Positions 1-8,859 of a stretch of 64,000 bases of DNA are shown in pieces. The notes below the pieces were generated by a model. The model was given only the letters and a program-made list of their open reading frames with translations, made no database searches and was not told the DNA's origin. Positions within the stretch are counted from its first letter, which is position 1. Each line of letters opens with the position of its first letter. This stretch comes from Croceibacterium ferulae (lineage in GTDB: Bacteria; Pseudomonadota; Alphaproteobacteria; Sphingomonadales; Sphingomonadaceae). Where the stretch lies: NCBI RefSeq assembly GCF_003660445.1, contig NZ_QZVQ01000013.1, positions 21,843 to 85,842 on the forward strand. The letters run 5' to 3'. A program made the translations under genes and the position numbers.

Positions 1-173
1 AAGATCTGGCTGCCGCTGATGCCGTGCTGACGGGCCACGAGTGACACGCTGATGCCCGGCAAGTACGTCTCCTCGCGGATCCGGACCTTTTCTTCCGGGA
101 GCCAGCGCCTCCCGCGCTGAACCCCGGAAAGGACCTCGCCGACGTGGTACCGCCTGGTCGTATGCTCAGTCAT
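1..173 (-). CDS. tnpA: IS66-type accessory protein TnpA, partial
   Basis: The start codon is at 171-173 and the gene runs off the left edge of the window. The visible 57 residues begin MTEHTTRRYHVGEVLSG and continue through RRWLPEEKVRIREETYLPG to VSLVARQHGISGSQIF. This is the typical N-terminus of the small helix-turn-helix protein encoded first in IS66-family elements, where VARRHG is followed by a second helix. In the family it acts with TnpB and TnpC during transposition. Nothing here shows whether the rest of the element is intact. Family assignment is good, activity is unknown. Confidence 0.75.
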   Translation of the reverse strand, partial: MTEHTTRRYHVGEVLSGVQRGRRWLPEEKVRIREETYLPGISVSLVARQHGISGSQI

Positions 174-423
174 GGGCCTCACTCTTAACTAAGAGCGAGA
201 CCCTGTCAGGTCATTTGGGGCAGTCGCGCCAGCACTCGAGGAACCTTCAGCAAGTGCCGGATAGCAAACATCACATCGAGGTGATTTAAGCGTCGTACTT
301 CGATCCTTGATAGTCGGCAGACGCGGCGAAAGCTTTGGTCTGGCTTACACGACCACAAGAGAACGCCTTGCTGATGCCCCACGGAGGTGCTGCCCGACTA
401 TCGAGTGGATGACCTTTTTTTCC
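174..423. other. Non-coding spacer between two insertion sequences
   Basis: No convincing gene is seen. The stretch probably holds the end of the IS66 element and old flanking DNA. I could not place the IS66 terminal repeat. Confidence 0.4.
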
Positions 424-1475
424 TAAGGCGGTTTCCGGCTTACGTGAGTCAAAGGCGGATTCCCCTGGGCGTGGTGATCTGGTTCAAGATGCTGGCTGGG
501 AAGGAGGCCGGCATGGATGAGCAAGCCGTTGTCGATCGACCTACGGTCGCGGGCGCTGGCTGCGGTTGACGACGGGATGAGTTGTCGGGCTGCGGCGCGG
601 CGGTTCGGGGTGGCCGTTGGAACAGTGATCCGCTGGCACGACCAGCGCCGCAGCACGGGTGGCTTTGCCGCCGAGGGGCAAGGCAGTGGTACGCGGTCGC
701 GTCAGATCGAAGCGCATGCGCACACGAGCCGGACGCTGCACGAGGCGCGGCAGGACATCACGCTGGACGAGCTTCGGCGCGCACTGGGCGAGGCGGGGGT
801 GACCGTGGCGATCTCGACGCTGCACCGCTTCTTCGCCCGCCACGGGATCATGCGAAAAAAAGACCGGGCACGCGGTCGAGCAGGACCGTGCCGACGTCCT
901 GAGCCAGCGCGAAGCATGGTTCGACCGCCAGCTCGATCTCGACCCTGCGCAGCTGGTCTTCATCGACGAGACCTGGACGGCGCCCATGTGACCCGCAGCC
1001 ACGGCCGCTGCCGCCGAGGCGAGCGGCTGCGGATGGGCTTTCCGCACGGCCACCGCAAGACGATCACGCTGGCCGCCGGCCTGCGCATGTCCGGCATGGT
1101 CGCGCCCATGGTGCTCGACGGACCTATCAGCGGCGACTGGTTCGAAGCCTATGCGGCCAGATGCTCGTGCCCAGCCTCCAGCACGGCGGAGTCGTCATCA
1201 TAGACAACCTGCCGAGCCACAAGCGCGCCAGCGTCCGCGACCTGATCGAGGCGGCCGGAGCCCGCCTCATGTTCCTCCCGCCCTACAGCCCCGATTTCAA
1301 CCCGATCGAGAAGGCGTTCGCCCGCCTCAAGGCCATGCTCCGCAAGGCCGGCGAGCGAACCGTATCCGGCTTATGGTCCCTCATCGGCGAGCTGGTCGAT
1401 CTCTTCCAACCACAGGAGTGCGCCAACTACTTCAGCTTTTGCAGCTACGAACCAGACCAATCGGATACCGCTCTA
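424..1475 (+). mobile_element. IS630-family element with terminal inverted repeats and TA duplication
   Basis: Both ends can be read directly. The left end at 426 starts AGGCGGTTTCCGG. The right end at 1473, read inwards on the other strand, starts GAGCGGTATCCGA, so the two agree at most positions. A TA dinucleotide sits just outside each end, at 424-425 and 1474-1475, as expected for IS630-family insertion at TA. The internal transposase gene is frameshifted, so this copy is probably immobile by itself. The right end lies in the 3' part of a minus-strand gene. Confidence 0.7.
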
Positions 1476-1508
1476 GGGTCCAGACACAATCACCCGAGAA
1501 GCGGCTGA
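517..1508 (+). pseudogene. IS630-family transposase, frameshifted
   Basis: The product is spread over three frames. The first piece, from 517, has the helix-turn-helix start (LRSRALAAVDDGMSCRAAAR, then RFGVAVGTVIRW) and runs to RHGIMRKK. A run of seven A near 854-860 marks the first shift. The next frame gives KTGHAVEQDRADVLSQREAW and the catalytic-type VFIDETWTA. A further shift near 985 leads to the segment with GFPHGHRKTITLAAGLR, and another near 1155 leads to VVIIDNLPSHK and LPPYSPDFNPIEKAFARLK, which carry the second Asp and the Glu of the DDE triad. Because several shifts are needed, decay is more likely than a single programmed frameshift. Reading continues past the inverted repeat because the natural stop is lost. 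Confidence 0.8.
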
Positions 1509-1737
1509 TCGTCAGTGACGTCGAGGCATAGCGTAGGATGTACGGCTTTTCAGAAGGCTTCCCCGCGGGCTCCTCGTTGCCGAAGAAGGCGACATAGCGT
1601 TCATAGGCGTTGATTTCGTCGTCGAGCCAGCAGTGGACGACCACCCCGTATTCTGGGCCACCCTGCTCAAGACCGGCATAGCGAACGGGAGTTCCAGGTG
1701 GCAGATATGGGCCTGACGCGACTTCATCTTCGGTCAT
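1432..1737 (-). CDS. Hypothetical small protein with 3' end altered by IS630 insertion
   Basis: This 101-residue reading frame starts at 1737 (MTEDEVASGPYLPPGTPVRY) and contains YGVVVHCWLDDEINAYERY and FFGNEEPAGKPSEKPYILRY. It has no membrane segment or signal peptide and I do not recognise a named domain. The IS630 element begins at 1475 on this strand, so about the last 14 codons (LERYPIGLVRSCKS) come from the inserted DNA and the native C-terminus is lost or replaced. The residue composition looks like a real protein. It lies directly downstream of the IS5 transposase on the same strand and could be read from that element. Confidence 0.5.
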   Translation of the reverse strand: MTEDEVASGPYLPPGTPVRYAGLEQGGPEYGVVVHCWLDDEINAYERYVAFFGNEEPAGKPSEKPYILRYASTSLTISRFSGDCVWTLERYPIGLVRSCKS

Positions 1738-1762
1738 GATCTTCTTTCATTCTTCAACGCCG

Positions 1763-2200
1763 TCATAGCCAGAACGCGACTGCGGTAGCGAGGGCCACAC
1801 CGGAGAGGAAGTTGGCAGCAAGCTTGTCGTAGCGGGTGGCAACACGGCGGAAGTCCTTGAGGCGGCAGAAGGCCTTTTCGATGAGGTTGCGGCCCGCATA
1901 GCGGTTCTTGTCGTAGCGGATGGCGTGCTTGCGGTTGCGCCGGCCCGGGATGACCGGGCCGGCACCGGCGTCGCGAGTCAGACGGCGCAGCCGGTCGGCG
2001 TCATAGCCCTTGTCGCCCAGCAGGTAGCGCATGCGCCCGGCGTGTTCGGGGAGGGCGGGCGCGGCCTTCACGTCGCTGACGTTGCCGCGCGTCAGCATCA
2101 ACGCATAGGAGCGGCCGATAACGTCGGTGAGCGCGTGGACCTTGGTCGTCCAACCACCGCAGGAGCGGCCGATCGCCTGCGCCGAGCGCCCCCTTTTGCG
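1763..2200 (-). CDS. IS5/IS427-group transposase, downstream frame OrfB
   Basis: This frame supplies the C-terminal half of the transposase: RSAQAIGRSCGGWTTKVHAL, LLGDKGYDADRLRRL (second catalytic Asp region), IRYDKNRYAGRNLIEKAFCR (Glu region), then RVATRYDKLAANFLSGVALA and the usual terminal FWL. It has no convincing start of its own and is most likely made as an OrfA-OrfB fusion by -1 slippage in the overlap. The frame is open throughout, so this may be the only IS in the window still able to make a complete transposase. Confidence 0.75.
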   Translation of the reverse strand, partial: RKRGRSAQAIGRSCGGWTTKVHALTDVIGRSYALMLTRGNVSDVKAAPALPEHAGRMRYLLGDKGYDADRLRRLTRDAGAGPVIPGRRNRKHAIRYDKNRYAGRNLIEKAFCRLKDFRRVATRYDKLAANFLSGVALATAVAFWL

Positions 2201-2514
2201 CCAAATGCGGCACGCTGCGCCTTCACGTAGGTGCTGTCGATGGCGGTGCTCCTCGTCACCGCGCCCGCGGCCACCAGCGCGTCCAGCAGCTTGAGCCAGA
2301 AGCCCCGGTGCGACCAGCGATTGAACCGGTTGTAGACCGTCGTCGAGGGCCCGTACTCGGCCGGGCAGTCGCACCAGCGACAGCCGACCTTTAACACATG
2401 TAGGATGCCGGAGATCACCCGCCGGTCGTCCACCCGTCGCGCTCCAGGCTGGTTCTTGAGCAGGTGCGGCTCGATCGCCGCCCATGCTTCGTCCGATAAC
2501 CAGAATAGCGCCAT
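2098..2514 (-). CDS. IS5/IS427-group transposase, upstream frame OrfA
   Basis: The protein begins MALFWLSDEAWAAIEPHLLK at 2514 and continues with RRVDDRRVISGILHVLKVGC, STTVYNRFNRWSHRGFW and STAIDSTYVKAQRAAFGAKGG. That is the N-terminal half of an IS427-group transposase with the first catalytic Asp in the DST motif. In-frame codons upstream of 2514 do not match the family, which supports this start. The OrfB frame lies at -1 relative to this one. The two overlap across an AAAAGGGGG run (TTTTCCCCC complement at 2189-2197), and slippage there would join KAQRAAFGA to KRGRSAQAIGRSCGG as in full-length relatives. Confidence 0.8.
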   Translation of the reverse strand: MALFWLSDEAWAAIEPHLLKNQPGARRVDDRRVISGILHVLKVGCRWCDCPAEYGPSTTVYNRFNRWSHRGFWLKLLDALVAAGAVTRSTAIDSTYVKAQRAAFGAKGGARRRRSAAPAVVGRPRSTRSPTLSAAPMR

Positions 2515-2538
2515 GCCCAGCCTCCTGCGATTCACCAC

Positions 2539-2949
2539 CGCAGTGAATCAGGAAAGCCGGTCCGCCTCAAGCCGCTGATTGAGTTTGAGCCCCAACGATC
2601 GGCTGCTTGTGTATCCGCTCGGCCGTCCTTTGCGAAGGAAAGCAGGGTGGTGGTTCAAAACGTTCTCAAAGTGACGGTCGCTTTTGGCCGCAGGCGGATC
2701 GGGACACGCACGCGCAACTACTTGCCGACTTGCAAGGCCGCAGAGGTCAGGAAAACTCTCCGCCCGTCATCACATCCGAAGCCTGGGGTCATACACTACT
2801 CGCTCTCTGTCAAAGGTCACCTGCGAGCTGGCAGGGCAATGACGGACCAAACTGAATCTGCCGTTGAGCGTAGTTGCAAAGGCATGTAGGCGCCGTGTCG
2901 CAGTCATGTGCGAGCTCGCATGGCGCTTTGGTTCGTCAGAGAAGGCTTT
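2539..2949. other. Intergenic region upstream of the first polysaccharide genes
   Basis: About 410 bases without a convincing gene. It should hold the promoter for the downstream pyruvyl transferase gene, but no clear -35/-10 pair was identified. Confidence 0.4.
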
Positions 2950-3951
2950 ATGGCAAACAACACCAACGCGGTAGAGTCGCAGAAACATGAACTTCTATCT
3001 ATGTATAGACGTCATGTTGGTATGGGTAGCTCGTACGCGCTTGTTGATTTTCCGGACCATCCAAATGTTGGCGATAGCGCTATTTGGCTAGGGGAGATTG
3101 CCTTGCTGAAGAAAATCACTGGCCGATCTCCGAGGTACGTGTCGACGTACGCCAACTTCGATGCTGCTGCTTTTGAAGCAGCGTGTCCCAATGGGGTCTT
3201 GTTTATCCATGGTGGTGGAAACCTTGGCGATATCTGGCCTAGCCATCAGATTTTTCGCGAAGAGCTATTAGCTAGGTTCCCACAGCGGGAGATTGTCCAG
3301 CTTCCTCAATCTATCAAGTTTCGAGATGAAGCCGGTACAAAGCACTTTGCTCAATTACTTGAGCGCCATCCGAATTTTACGCTCTACGTCCGAGATAACC
3401 CAAGTTATGAGTTTGCAAAGCTCAAATTTGCTTGCAAAGTCGATTTGATGCCGGACTCTGCGTTTGGTATGGGGCAACAACGTCGTAGCCCGGCTACGCG
3501 CGATGCTTTGCTACTCCTTCGTACCGACAGTGAGCGGGCAGGATATGACATGGCCCCATTTGCGTCGATAAGGGAAGGTAAGATCGTCGACTGGCTGCAA
3601 GATTGTCCAAGGACGATTAGAGCGGCACGGGCCCGACGTCGATTAGTGAAGATAGTCTCAGGTGCAGATTCCAATGCACTGCGTGTACGATGGTACGAGT
3701 GGTTGGCAAATAGTCGCGTTAAACGCGGTATAGCTCAGCTATGTGAAGGCCAGATCGTGATCACAGATCGATTGCACGGCCACATACTGTGCGTGCTACT
3801 CGACATTCCGCACGTGGCTCTCGATAACGACTACGGAAAGGTCTCAAATTACATCAATGCTTGGACCCACAAATATCCCAGTGTCAGGATCGCAAAATCT
3901 TCTGCGAGCGCATTGAAGGAATACAATGATGCTTTGATCAGAGCTCTATGA
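2950..3951 (+). CDS. Polysaccharide pyruvyl transferase family protein
   Basis: The 333-residue product starts at ATG 2950 (MANNTNAVESQKHELL), preceded by an AGAGAAGG ribosome-binding site; an earlier in-frame ATG at 2908 has poorer context. Family hallmarks are HPNVGDSAIWLGE at about residues 36-48, IHGGGNLGDIW near 86-96 and ITDRLHGHIL near 270-279. Relatives move pyruvate from phosphoenolpyruvate onto sugars of exopolysaccharide or cell-wall polymers as a ketal, adding negative charge. No signal peptide is seen, so it should act in the cytoplasm or at the inner membrane. The flippase and glycosyltransferase genes that follow on the same strand fit a polysaccharide role. The sugar acceptor cannot be told from sequence. 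Confidence 0.85.
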   Translation: MANNTNAVESQKHELLSMYRRHVGMGSSYALVDFPDHPNVGDSAIWLGEIALLKKITGRSPRYVSTYANFDAAAFEAACPNGVLFIHGGGNLGDIWPSHQIFREELLARFPQREIVQLPQSIKFRDEAGTKHFAQLLERHPNFTLYVRDNPSYEFAKLKFACKVDLMPDSAFGMGQQRRSPATRDALLLLRTDSERAGYDMAPFASIREGKIVDWLQDCPRTIRAARARRRLVKIVSGADSNALRVRWYEWLANSRVKRGIAQLCEGQIVITDRLHGHILCVLLDIPHVALDNDYGKVSNYINAWTHKYPSVRIAKSSASALKEYNDALIRAL

Positions 3952-4159
3952 TTTACTCTCGATTTCCTTCAATACGCTGCTTTAGCTAAGCATTATAAAT
4001 TACGAGTTGCTTCCCTGTAGCGTCAGGCGCCTCAACAGCGCTTTCTATGAAAGGCGTGACGCTTGCCCCTTCAGCTGTGCAAGGATTCAGAACGGCGTGG
4101 CCTATAACAGACCTGAAGAACCAACAGCCGAAGCGAAGGCGAAGGCACCTGAAGCAAGC

Positions 4160-5632
4160 ATGAGCAGCAAACTACTGCGAGGCAGCGGCTGGATGGCTGC
4201 CGCACGAGCAGTCATTAATATTCTCGGATTTACTAGCACGATAGTTCTAGCTCGGTTTCTGAGCCCAAGTGACTTTGGACTTGTTGCACTTGCAACTACG
4301 GCACTGGCTATCATAAACTCTGTAACTGACATATCTCTCAACCAGGCACTGATACATCACCGAGAGCCGACTGACTATCACTTCCATACTGCATGGACCC
4401 TGAGCGTTCTTCGCGGTTTGCTGTTGGGAATGCTGGTAGCCAGCCTCGGGTTACCGATGTCTTGGTTCTATGACGATCCCCGGCTGCTTCCGATTATGCT
4501 AACGCTCGGTGCGTCGACCTTTCTCGCGGGGTTTGCAAATCCCCGCCGTGTGATGCTTGCGAAGCAACTCGTATTTTGGCAAGAGTTTTTGCTCACTGTC
4601 TCGCAAAGAGTTATAACAGTGGCTGTATCAATTGCCGTCGCAGTTGCATACGAAAGCTACTGGGCCCTTGTGCTTGGCGTGATCTCTGGGCAGGTTGCAG
4701 CCATCGTTGTATCCTACACTTCGTTACCGTTTCGCCCGCGCTTCGCTCTTCGCCACGCGCGAGAGCTTTGGTCGTTTTCCATTTGGTTGACACTCGGGCA
4801 AGCGATGAGCACTATCAACTGGCGCTTCGACCAATTGCTAGTAGGAGCCTTGCTTGGCAAGGCGGCGCTTGGCTTCTACGCTGTAGGTGACAATCTTTCC
4901 CAAATTCCTTCCCGCGAGACCACCGCTCCGCTGACGAAGACCCTGTTTCCGGGGTTTAGCCGGATCGCGGATGATGCTCTTCGTTTACGTCAAGCTTACA
5001 CCCGCGCGCAGTCAATTGTGACCGCGGTCGCCTTACCAGCTGGCGCGGGAGTTGCGCTAGTTGCGTCACCCCTTGTGGCACTAGCATTGGGGGAGCGCTG
5101 GGGACCGGTTGTTCCCATCATTGAAGCGCTTGCAACCATCTTTGCTCTACAGACATTTGGATCATTGGTTGCCCCTTTAGCCATGTCTTTGGGCGCTCCT
5201 CGTCTTCTATTTCGGCGCGATTTGCAGATGTTCTTTGTGCGCCTGCCGATTATCATCACCGGCACCTTGCTGTTTGGGCTTACTGGGCTTGTGTATGCCC
5301 GCTGTCTGACGGGTGTTATAGCGACGGTCACGAACATGACGATCGTGCGCCGTTTAATTGGCATACCGCTCGTGAACCAAGTTAGCGGGAGTGCGCGTAC
5401 CCTTATCAGTGTGTCCATGATGGCGGGTGCAGTCGTTCTTGCGCAGCGAATGTTGGCACTTCATGGTCAGCATACATCCATGATATTATCGCTCGGGATT
5501 TCCGCTGCGGTTGGAGCATTGACTTACATAAGCACGCTGCTGATTACCTGGCGATTAATGGGCAGCCCTGCTGGACCTGAGGACGAGGCTATCAAGTTGG
5601 TCAGAAGAGTTATGACGCGGATTCAAGGGTAA
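4160..5632 (+). CDS. Wzx-type oligosaccharide flippase
   Basis: I chose ATG 4160 (MSSKLLRGSGWMAAARAVIN) because the upstream extension to 4007 is polar and unlike the family, which begins just before the first membrane helix. The roughly 490-residue protein is rich in hydrophobic segments, with the N-terminal pattern ILGFTSTIVLARFLSPSDFG followed by ALATTALAI typical of polysaccharide-synthase/Wzx transporters (MOP superfamily). These proteins flip undecaprenyl-linked repeat units across the inner membrane. It lies about 200 bases after the pyruvyl transferase gene and 7 bases before the GT25 gene, so it is probably co-transcribed with the latter. The substrate is unknown. A second, distinct flippase is encoded at 39878-41395. 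Confidence 0.9.
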   Translation: MSSKLLRGSGWMAAARAVINILGFTSTIVLARFLSPSDFGLVALATTALAIINSVTDISLNQALIHHREPTDYHFHTAWTLSVLRGLLLGMLVASLGLPMSWFYDDPRLLPIMLTLGASTFLAGFANPRRVMLAKQLVFWQEFLLTVSQRVITVAVSIAVAVAYESYWALVLGVISGQVAAIVVSYTSLPFRPRFALRHARELWSFSIWLTLGQAMSTINWRFDQLLVGALLGKAALGFYAVGDNLSQIPSRETTAPLTKTLFPGFSRIADDALRLRQAYTRAQSIVTAVALPAGAGVALVASPLVALALGERWGPVVPIIEALATIFALQTFGSLVAPLAMSLGAPRLLFRRDLQMFFVRLPIIITGTLLFGLTGLVYARCLTGVIATVTNMTIVRRLIGIPLVNQVSGSARTLISVSMMAGAVVLAQRMLALHGQHTSMILSLGISAAVGALTYISTLLITWRLMGSPAGPEDEAIKLVRRVMTRIQG

Positions 5633-5639
5633 TACTCAC

Positions 5640-6401
5640 ATGGCGGATATAACAGTGTACGTCATCAGCATGAATAGTTCCATTGAGCGAAGACGACGGT
5701 TTTCGCACCATGCAGAGGGCTGCGGACTGAATTGGCATTTTTTCGATGCGCATACCCAACTGGCAGAGGGGCTAGTGTATCTAGAGCAGCGTGCAATAGA
5801 CAACCATGGTCGCCCTCTTACCGCAGGAGAGCTTGGCTGTTACTCTAGTCATTATAGCGTCTGGAAGCAGTTTCTTGAATCTGGTTGCGAACAATGTGTT
5901 GTTCTGGAAGACGACGTGATTGTAGATTGGGCTGGTGTCAGACTCTTGGTCAATAATAATCTTGCCGACCGAGGTATCGAGTATTTACGGCTGTACCACA
6001 AACGCCCCGGACGGATGCAAACTTATGCCGCTGACTTCTCCCGAAGATCGTTGCACATCGTGCAGCTCTTTGACAAAGCCTACGGGACTCAAGGATATAT
6101 TATCACTAGGTCTTCTGCAGCGAGGTTTCTTGCGTCATTCAAGGACGTTGTCAGGCCGATAGATGATCAGATGGATCGCTATTTTGCCCATGGGATTCGC
6201 AATCTCTCCATGTATCCATTTTTGCTAGTCGAAGAGAGCGTCTCATCCGAAATCGGTGCTAGCCGCTTTGAGAAGGATAAGGCCCCGTCGAAATCCATGC
6301 GTCAAGCGCGTTTGGATAGAAGGTCCCGCAACTATGCCTACCTGAGGAGTGTAGGTCATTTGTTTGTGCAAAAGGCTTTAAGGCGCATAGGGTTCAGTTA
6401 A
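5640..6401 (+). CDS. Glycosyltransferase family 25 protein
   Basis: The 253-residue protein starts MADITVYVISMNSSIERRRR, the N-terminal strand and Arg-rich loop common in GT25 (LPS sugar transferase) enzymes. GELGCYSSHYSVWK is at residues 63-76 and the acidic metal-binding-type motif VVLEDDV at 87-93. A later GTQGYIITRSSAARF segment also fits the family. GT25 enzymes add galactose or other hexoses to lipooligosaccharide or capsule chains at the cytoplasmic face. The gene begins 7 bases after the flippase stop, so the two are almost certainly one operon. The sugar donor cannot be predicted. Confidence 0.85.
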   Translation: MADITVYVISMNSSIERRRRFSHHAEGCGLNWHFFDAHTQLAEGLVYLEQRAIDNHGRPLTAGELGCYSSHYSVWKQFLESGCEQCVVLEDDVIVDWAGVRLLVNNNLADRGIEYLRLYHKRPGRMQTYAADFSRRSLHIVQLFDKAYGTQGYIITRSSAARFLASFKDVVRPIDDQMDRYFAHGIRNLSMYPFLLVEESVSSEIGASRFEKDKAPSKSMRQARLDRRSRNYAYLRSVGHLFVQKALRRIGFS

Positions 6402-7284
6402 CTGTAATGAGGCATGCAAAGTCGCAACACCCTCGAAAAGATTAAATTAGTTAGCTCCCGGGGTTGTCAGGGATAGGTTCGACGACAATCCGTCTACTCA
6501 GCAAGGATATGCCTTGTTGCAGTTTTTGAAACCGCGCGCCGGCAAGCGGTTGCAAAAAAGATCGCAAAGGTCAGTTTGCCAGCAAGACCGTGATTTGCAG
6601 AGCCCTGTCGGATCCTTCGCGATCAATGAGGGGGGTCGTCTTTGTAGCTCCTATATCTCAGAACGCGAGCAATTTGGTCTCACACAATGCTGAACGATCT
6701 TATTCCATGTCTTTGGCTTACTACTTACGGATAATCGGCGTCAAGACGGCTGTGGTGCCACAGCCAGTCTAGTAGAATGGTGAAAACTTGTAGTATCTAT
6801 GAAAATGCTCGATTAGCTGGTGTTTGAAAGTTGCTAGGGAAAAGGTTCGGGTATGAGCGCTTGTCTACGGCCATTTGTCCGAGCTTCGCGACTTCTCTAA
6901 CCGCATGGCGACTATGTGTGGGAGTGGAGGTCGCCTTTACATGACGGCGGCGATGAACTAAATCAAGACATCTAAGTCGTGTCGGGAATGCAACTGCTTG
7001 CAGTCAATACTCCTAATCAGGCGAATGAAGATGCGCTATCAGGGCTGGCGACCGCAATTGATATATTACGTAGGCCTGTTCTCTGCTGTGGGTGAGATAC
7101 AACTTTCATTTTTCCGCTGCGTTGCTCTGATTTCCGCACTTGGCCGACAATGCCACTTCCCAGCGGGACGGCATTCTAGCCAAACGCTCCGTGGTGGCAC
7201 AAAGCATCATCCGGCGCGGCGCCTTGCTACTTATGTACCCACATTGGATTTGATATTTTCTGAGCGCAGATGTAGCGGGCCCAG
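6402..7284. other. Non-coding or degenerate stretch
   Basis: Almost 900 bases without a convincing gene. A 60-residue frame at 6590-6772, containing VSHNAERSYSMSLAYYLRII, reads like a possible protein fragment but matches nothing I recognise. The stretch may be the remains of a lost polysaccharide gene. Confidence 0.35.
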
Positions 7285-8436
7285 GTGAATCGAGTCGAGT
7301 GTCTTGATGGCCTTCGCGGCCTAGCTGCCCTATGGGTTTTACTCGGCCACGCTGCGCTGCTGACGGGCTTCAAGCTTCCACTGCTCAGCCAGCCCGATCT
7401 TGGTGTTGATCTCTTCATTCTGCTGTCCGGCTTCCTGATGGTGCATCAGTATTATATTCGCTCGAGCTTTGAGGACTGGGGTCAGCCAAGAACGTGGGCA
7501 AGTTTCTGGGTCCGGCGGTTTTTCCGAATAGCTCCGTTGTTCTATGTAGCCCTATTTTTTTCTATTATCCTTGGGCCCGCAATTTACGATGACCGATTGG
7601 CAATAGACACTGCTTTAGGGAGAAGTCCACAGCCCGAAGAGCGCTATTTAGATAGCAGCATTACAAATATTGTGCTTCATGTGACCTTCCTTTTCGGACT
7701 TCTCCCTAGTCATGCATATCGGACGCCTCTGCCTGATTGGAGCCTGGGGCTTGAAATGCAGTTTTATGCCGTGTTCCCGGCTATTGTCCTTTTGGCGCGT
7801 AAGGTTGGATGGATCGGCGGGTCGTCGCTCGCTGGTATTGCGGGCGTGATTGTGGCCGCCACGGTCGCTAAGATGGGTATGCAATTCCCCATGCCGTCTT
7901 TCCTACCACTCAAACTTCATGTGTTTATAGCCGGTATGCTCGTGGCTGCGGCCAGGCTCCGCCCTGGCCGAGCTAGTCTGCTGTATTTGGCCGCCTCTGC
8001 AAGCTTTGCAATGCTGCCCATTGGTCCGCACAAAGACCTTCTTCACGTGCTGATTAGAGGATCCATGCTCGTAGCATTTTTCGGCTTATTATATGGGCGC
8101 CAGTACCGACCGGGAGATCTCCTCTCGATCGTTCTTGGCGGGCGACTCCTCAAGTGGCTGGGTGAACTATCTTTTGGCGCCTACCTAATACACCTTCTTG
8201 TAATGCAGCCTATTGCCGCTTGGGTGTTTAGCTACTTGGGACCGGACTCAACAGCTTCCGCTCGATTCCTGATCGTCTCCGCTGTTGTCCTGCCTCCAAC
8301 TTACGCTCTGGCTGCTGTGGGATATTTCTTCGTAGAGAAGCCGGGCCAAAGTTTTGGAAAAAGGTGCATAGTACGTTTGTTCAACGCTAAAGAGTCAGCT
8401 CAGCAAACTACTGCTGAAAAGATTGCGGCGCCGTAA
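7285..8436 (+). CDS. Acyltransferase family 3 (OafA-like) membrane protein
   Basis: GTG start at 7285 gives a 383-residue polytopic protein. The N-terminus carries the family signature CLDGLRGLAALWVLLGHA at about residues 6-23, with the conserved His at 22, followed by DLGVDLFILLSGFLM. Later segments include WVRRFFRIAPLFYVAL, PDWSLGLEMQFYAVFPAIVL and FGAYLIHLLVMQPIAAWV. Such enzymes transfer acetyl or other acyl groups to sugars of O-antigen, exopolysaccharide or peptidoglycan across the inner membrane. It follows the polysaccharide genes on the same strand after an 880-base gap, so it probably decorates the same polymer but is transcribed separately. Related genes are at 21798-22877 (intact) and 26249-27310 (broken). 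Confidence 0.9.
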   Translation: MNRVECLDGLRGLAALWVLLGHAALLTGFKLPLLSQPDLGVDLFILLSGFLMVHQYYIRSSFEDWGQPRTWASFWVRRFFRIAPLFYVALFFSIILGPAIYDDRLAIDTALGRSPQPEERYLDSSITNIVLHVTFLFGLLPSHAYRTPLPDWSLGLEMQFYAVFPAIVLLARKVGWIGGSSLAGIAGVIVAATVAKMGMQFPMPSFLPLKLHVFIAGMLVAAARLRPGRASLLYLAASASFAMLPIGPHKDLLHVLIRGSMLVAFFGLLYGRQYRPGDLLSIVLGGRLLKWLGELSFGAYLIHLLVMQPIAAWVFSYLGPDSTASARFLIVSAVVLPPTYALAAVGYFFVEKPGQSFGKRCIVRLFNAKESAQQTTAEKIAAP

Positions 8437-8679
8437 TCAAGCTTTCTTCGCGTTGTTAGCCAAGCGGCGTTTTGAGGTTCAATATAGGTGTCGTCATCGC
8501 AGTTCTTGGCGTTACACGTTGATGTAGCCTGCCACCCGTGCGGGCCCACGATCGACACCATCTTGCAGGACGGGACTTGCATCAGCCTGAAGCAATTGCT
8601 GTTGCTCCAAATTGTCCAACCGGGTTTCGGGACTCCGGATGATGTGTTCGCGGTTGCTCAATAGCGCAGATCCTTCTGC
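8437..8679. other. Intergenic spacer after the acyltransferase gene
   Basis: No gene and no clear terminator are seen. Confidence 0.35.
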
Positions 8680-8855
8680 CGCACCTCGTAGTAGTCGGTC
8701 ACTCAGCCGGGAAGCTGCTCAAGGGCGGTGAAGGCATCGTGCGTCACACTCCCAATAACGTGGTGGCGCTCGAGGGTTCTGACGAAGGCTTCAAACGTGC
8801 CGTGTGACTGGGGAGAGCGGACGATCGTTGTTTGCGGTGCCAAGCCGACGTCGCA
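8680..8855 (-). pseudogene. IS3-family transposase OrfB fragment
   Basis: Translated on the minus strand, this stretch gives LAPQTTIVRSPQSHGTFEAF, VRTLERHHVIGSVTHDAFTA and LEQLPG, then a stop and VTDYYEVRQ. It matches the end of an IS3-family integrase core, where SPQSNGMAEAF carries the catalytic Glu and is followed by LEQLPGWIEDYNEVHPH. Only about 60 residues survive, with an internal stop. It abuts an IS5 remnant upstream on the same strand. Confidence 0.6.
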
Positions 8856-8859
8856 GACG

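Larger units (their letters stand above)
1745..2590 (-). mobile_element. IS5-family (IS427 group) insertion sequence
   Basis: The two overlapping transposase frames described separately define this element. I could not fix its ends: no convincing terminal inverted repeat or target duplication was found by eye, so the limits given are approximate. A short palindrome of GATTCA and TGAATC arms lies at 2529-2550, upstream of the first frame. Confidence 0.6.
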
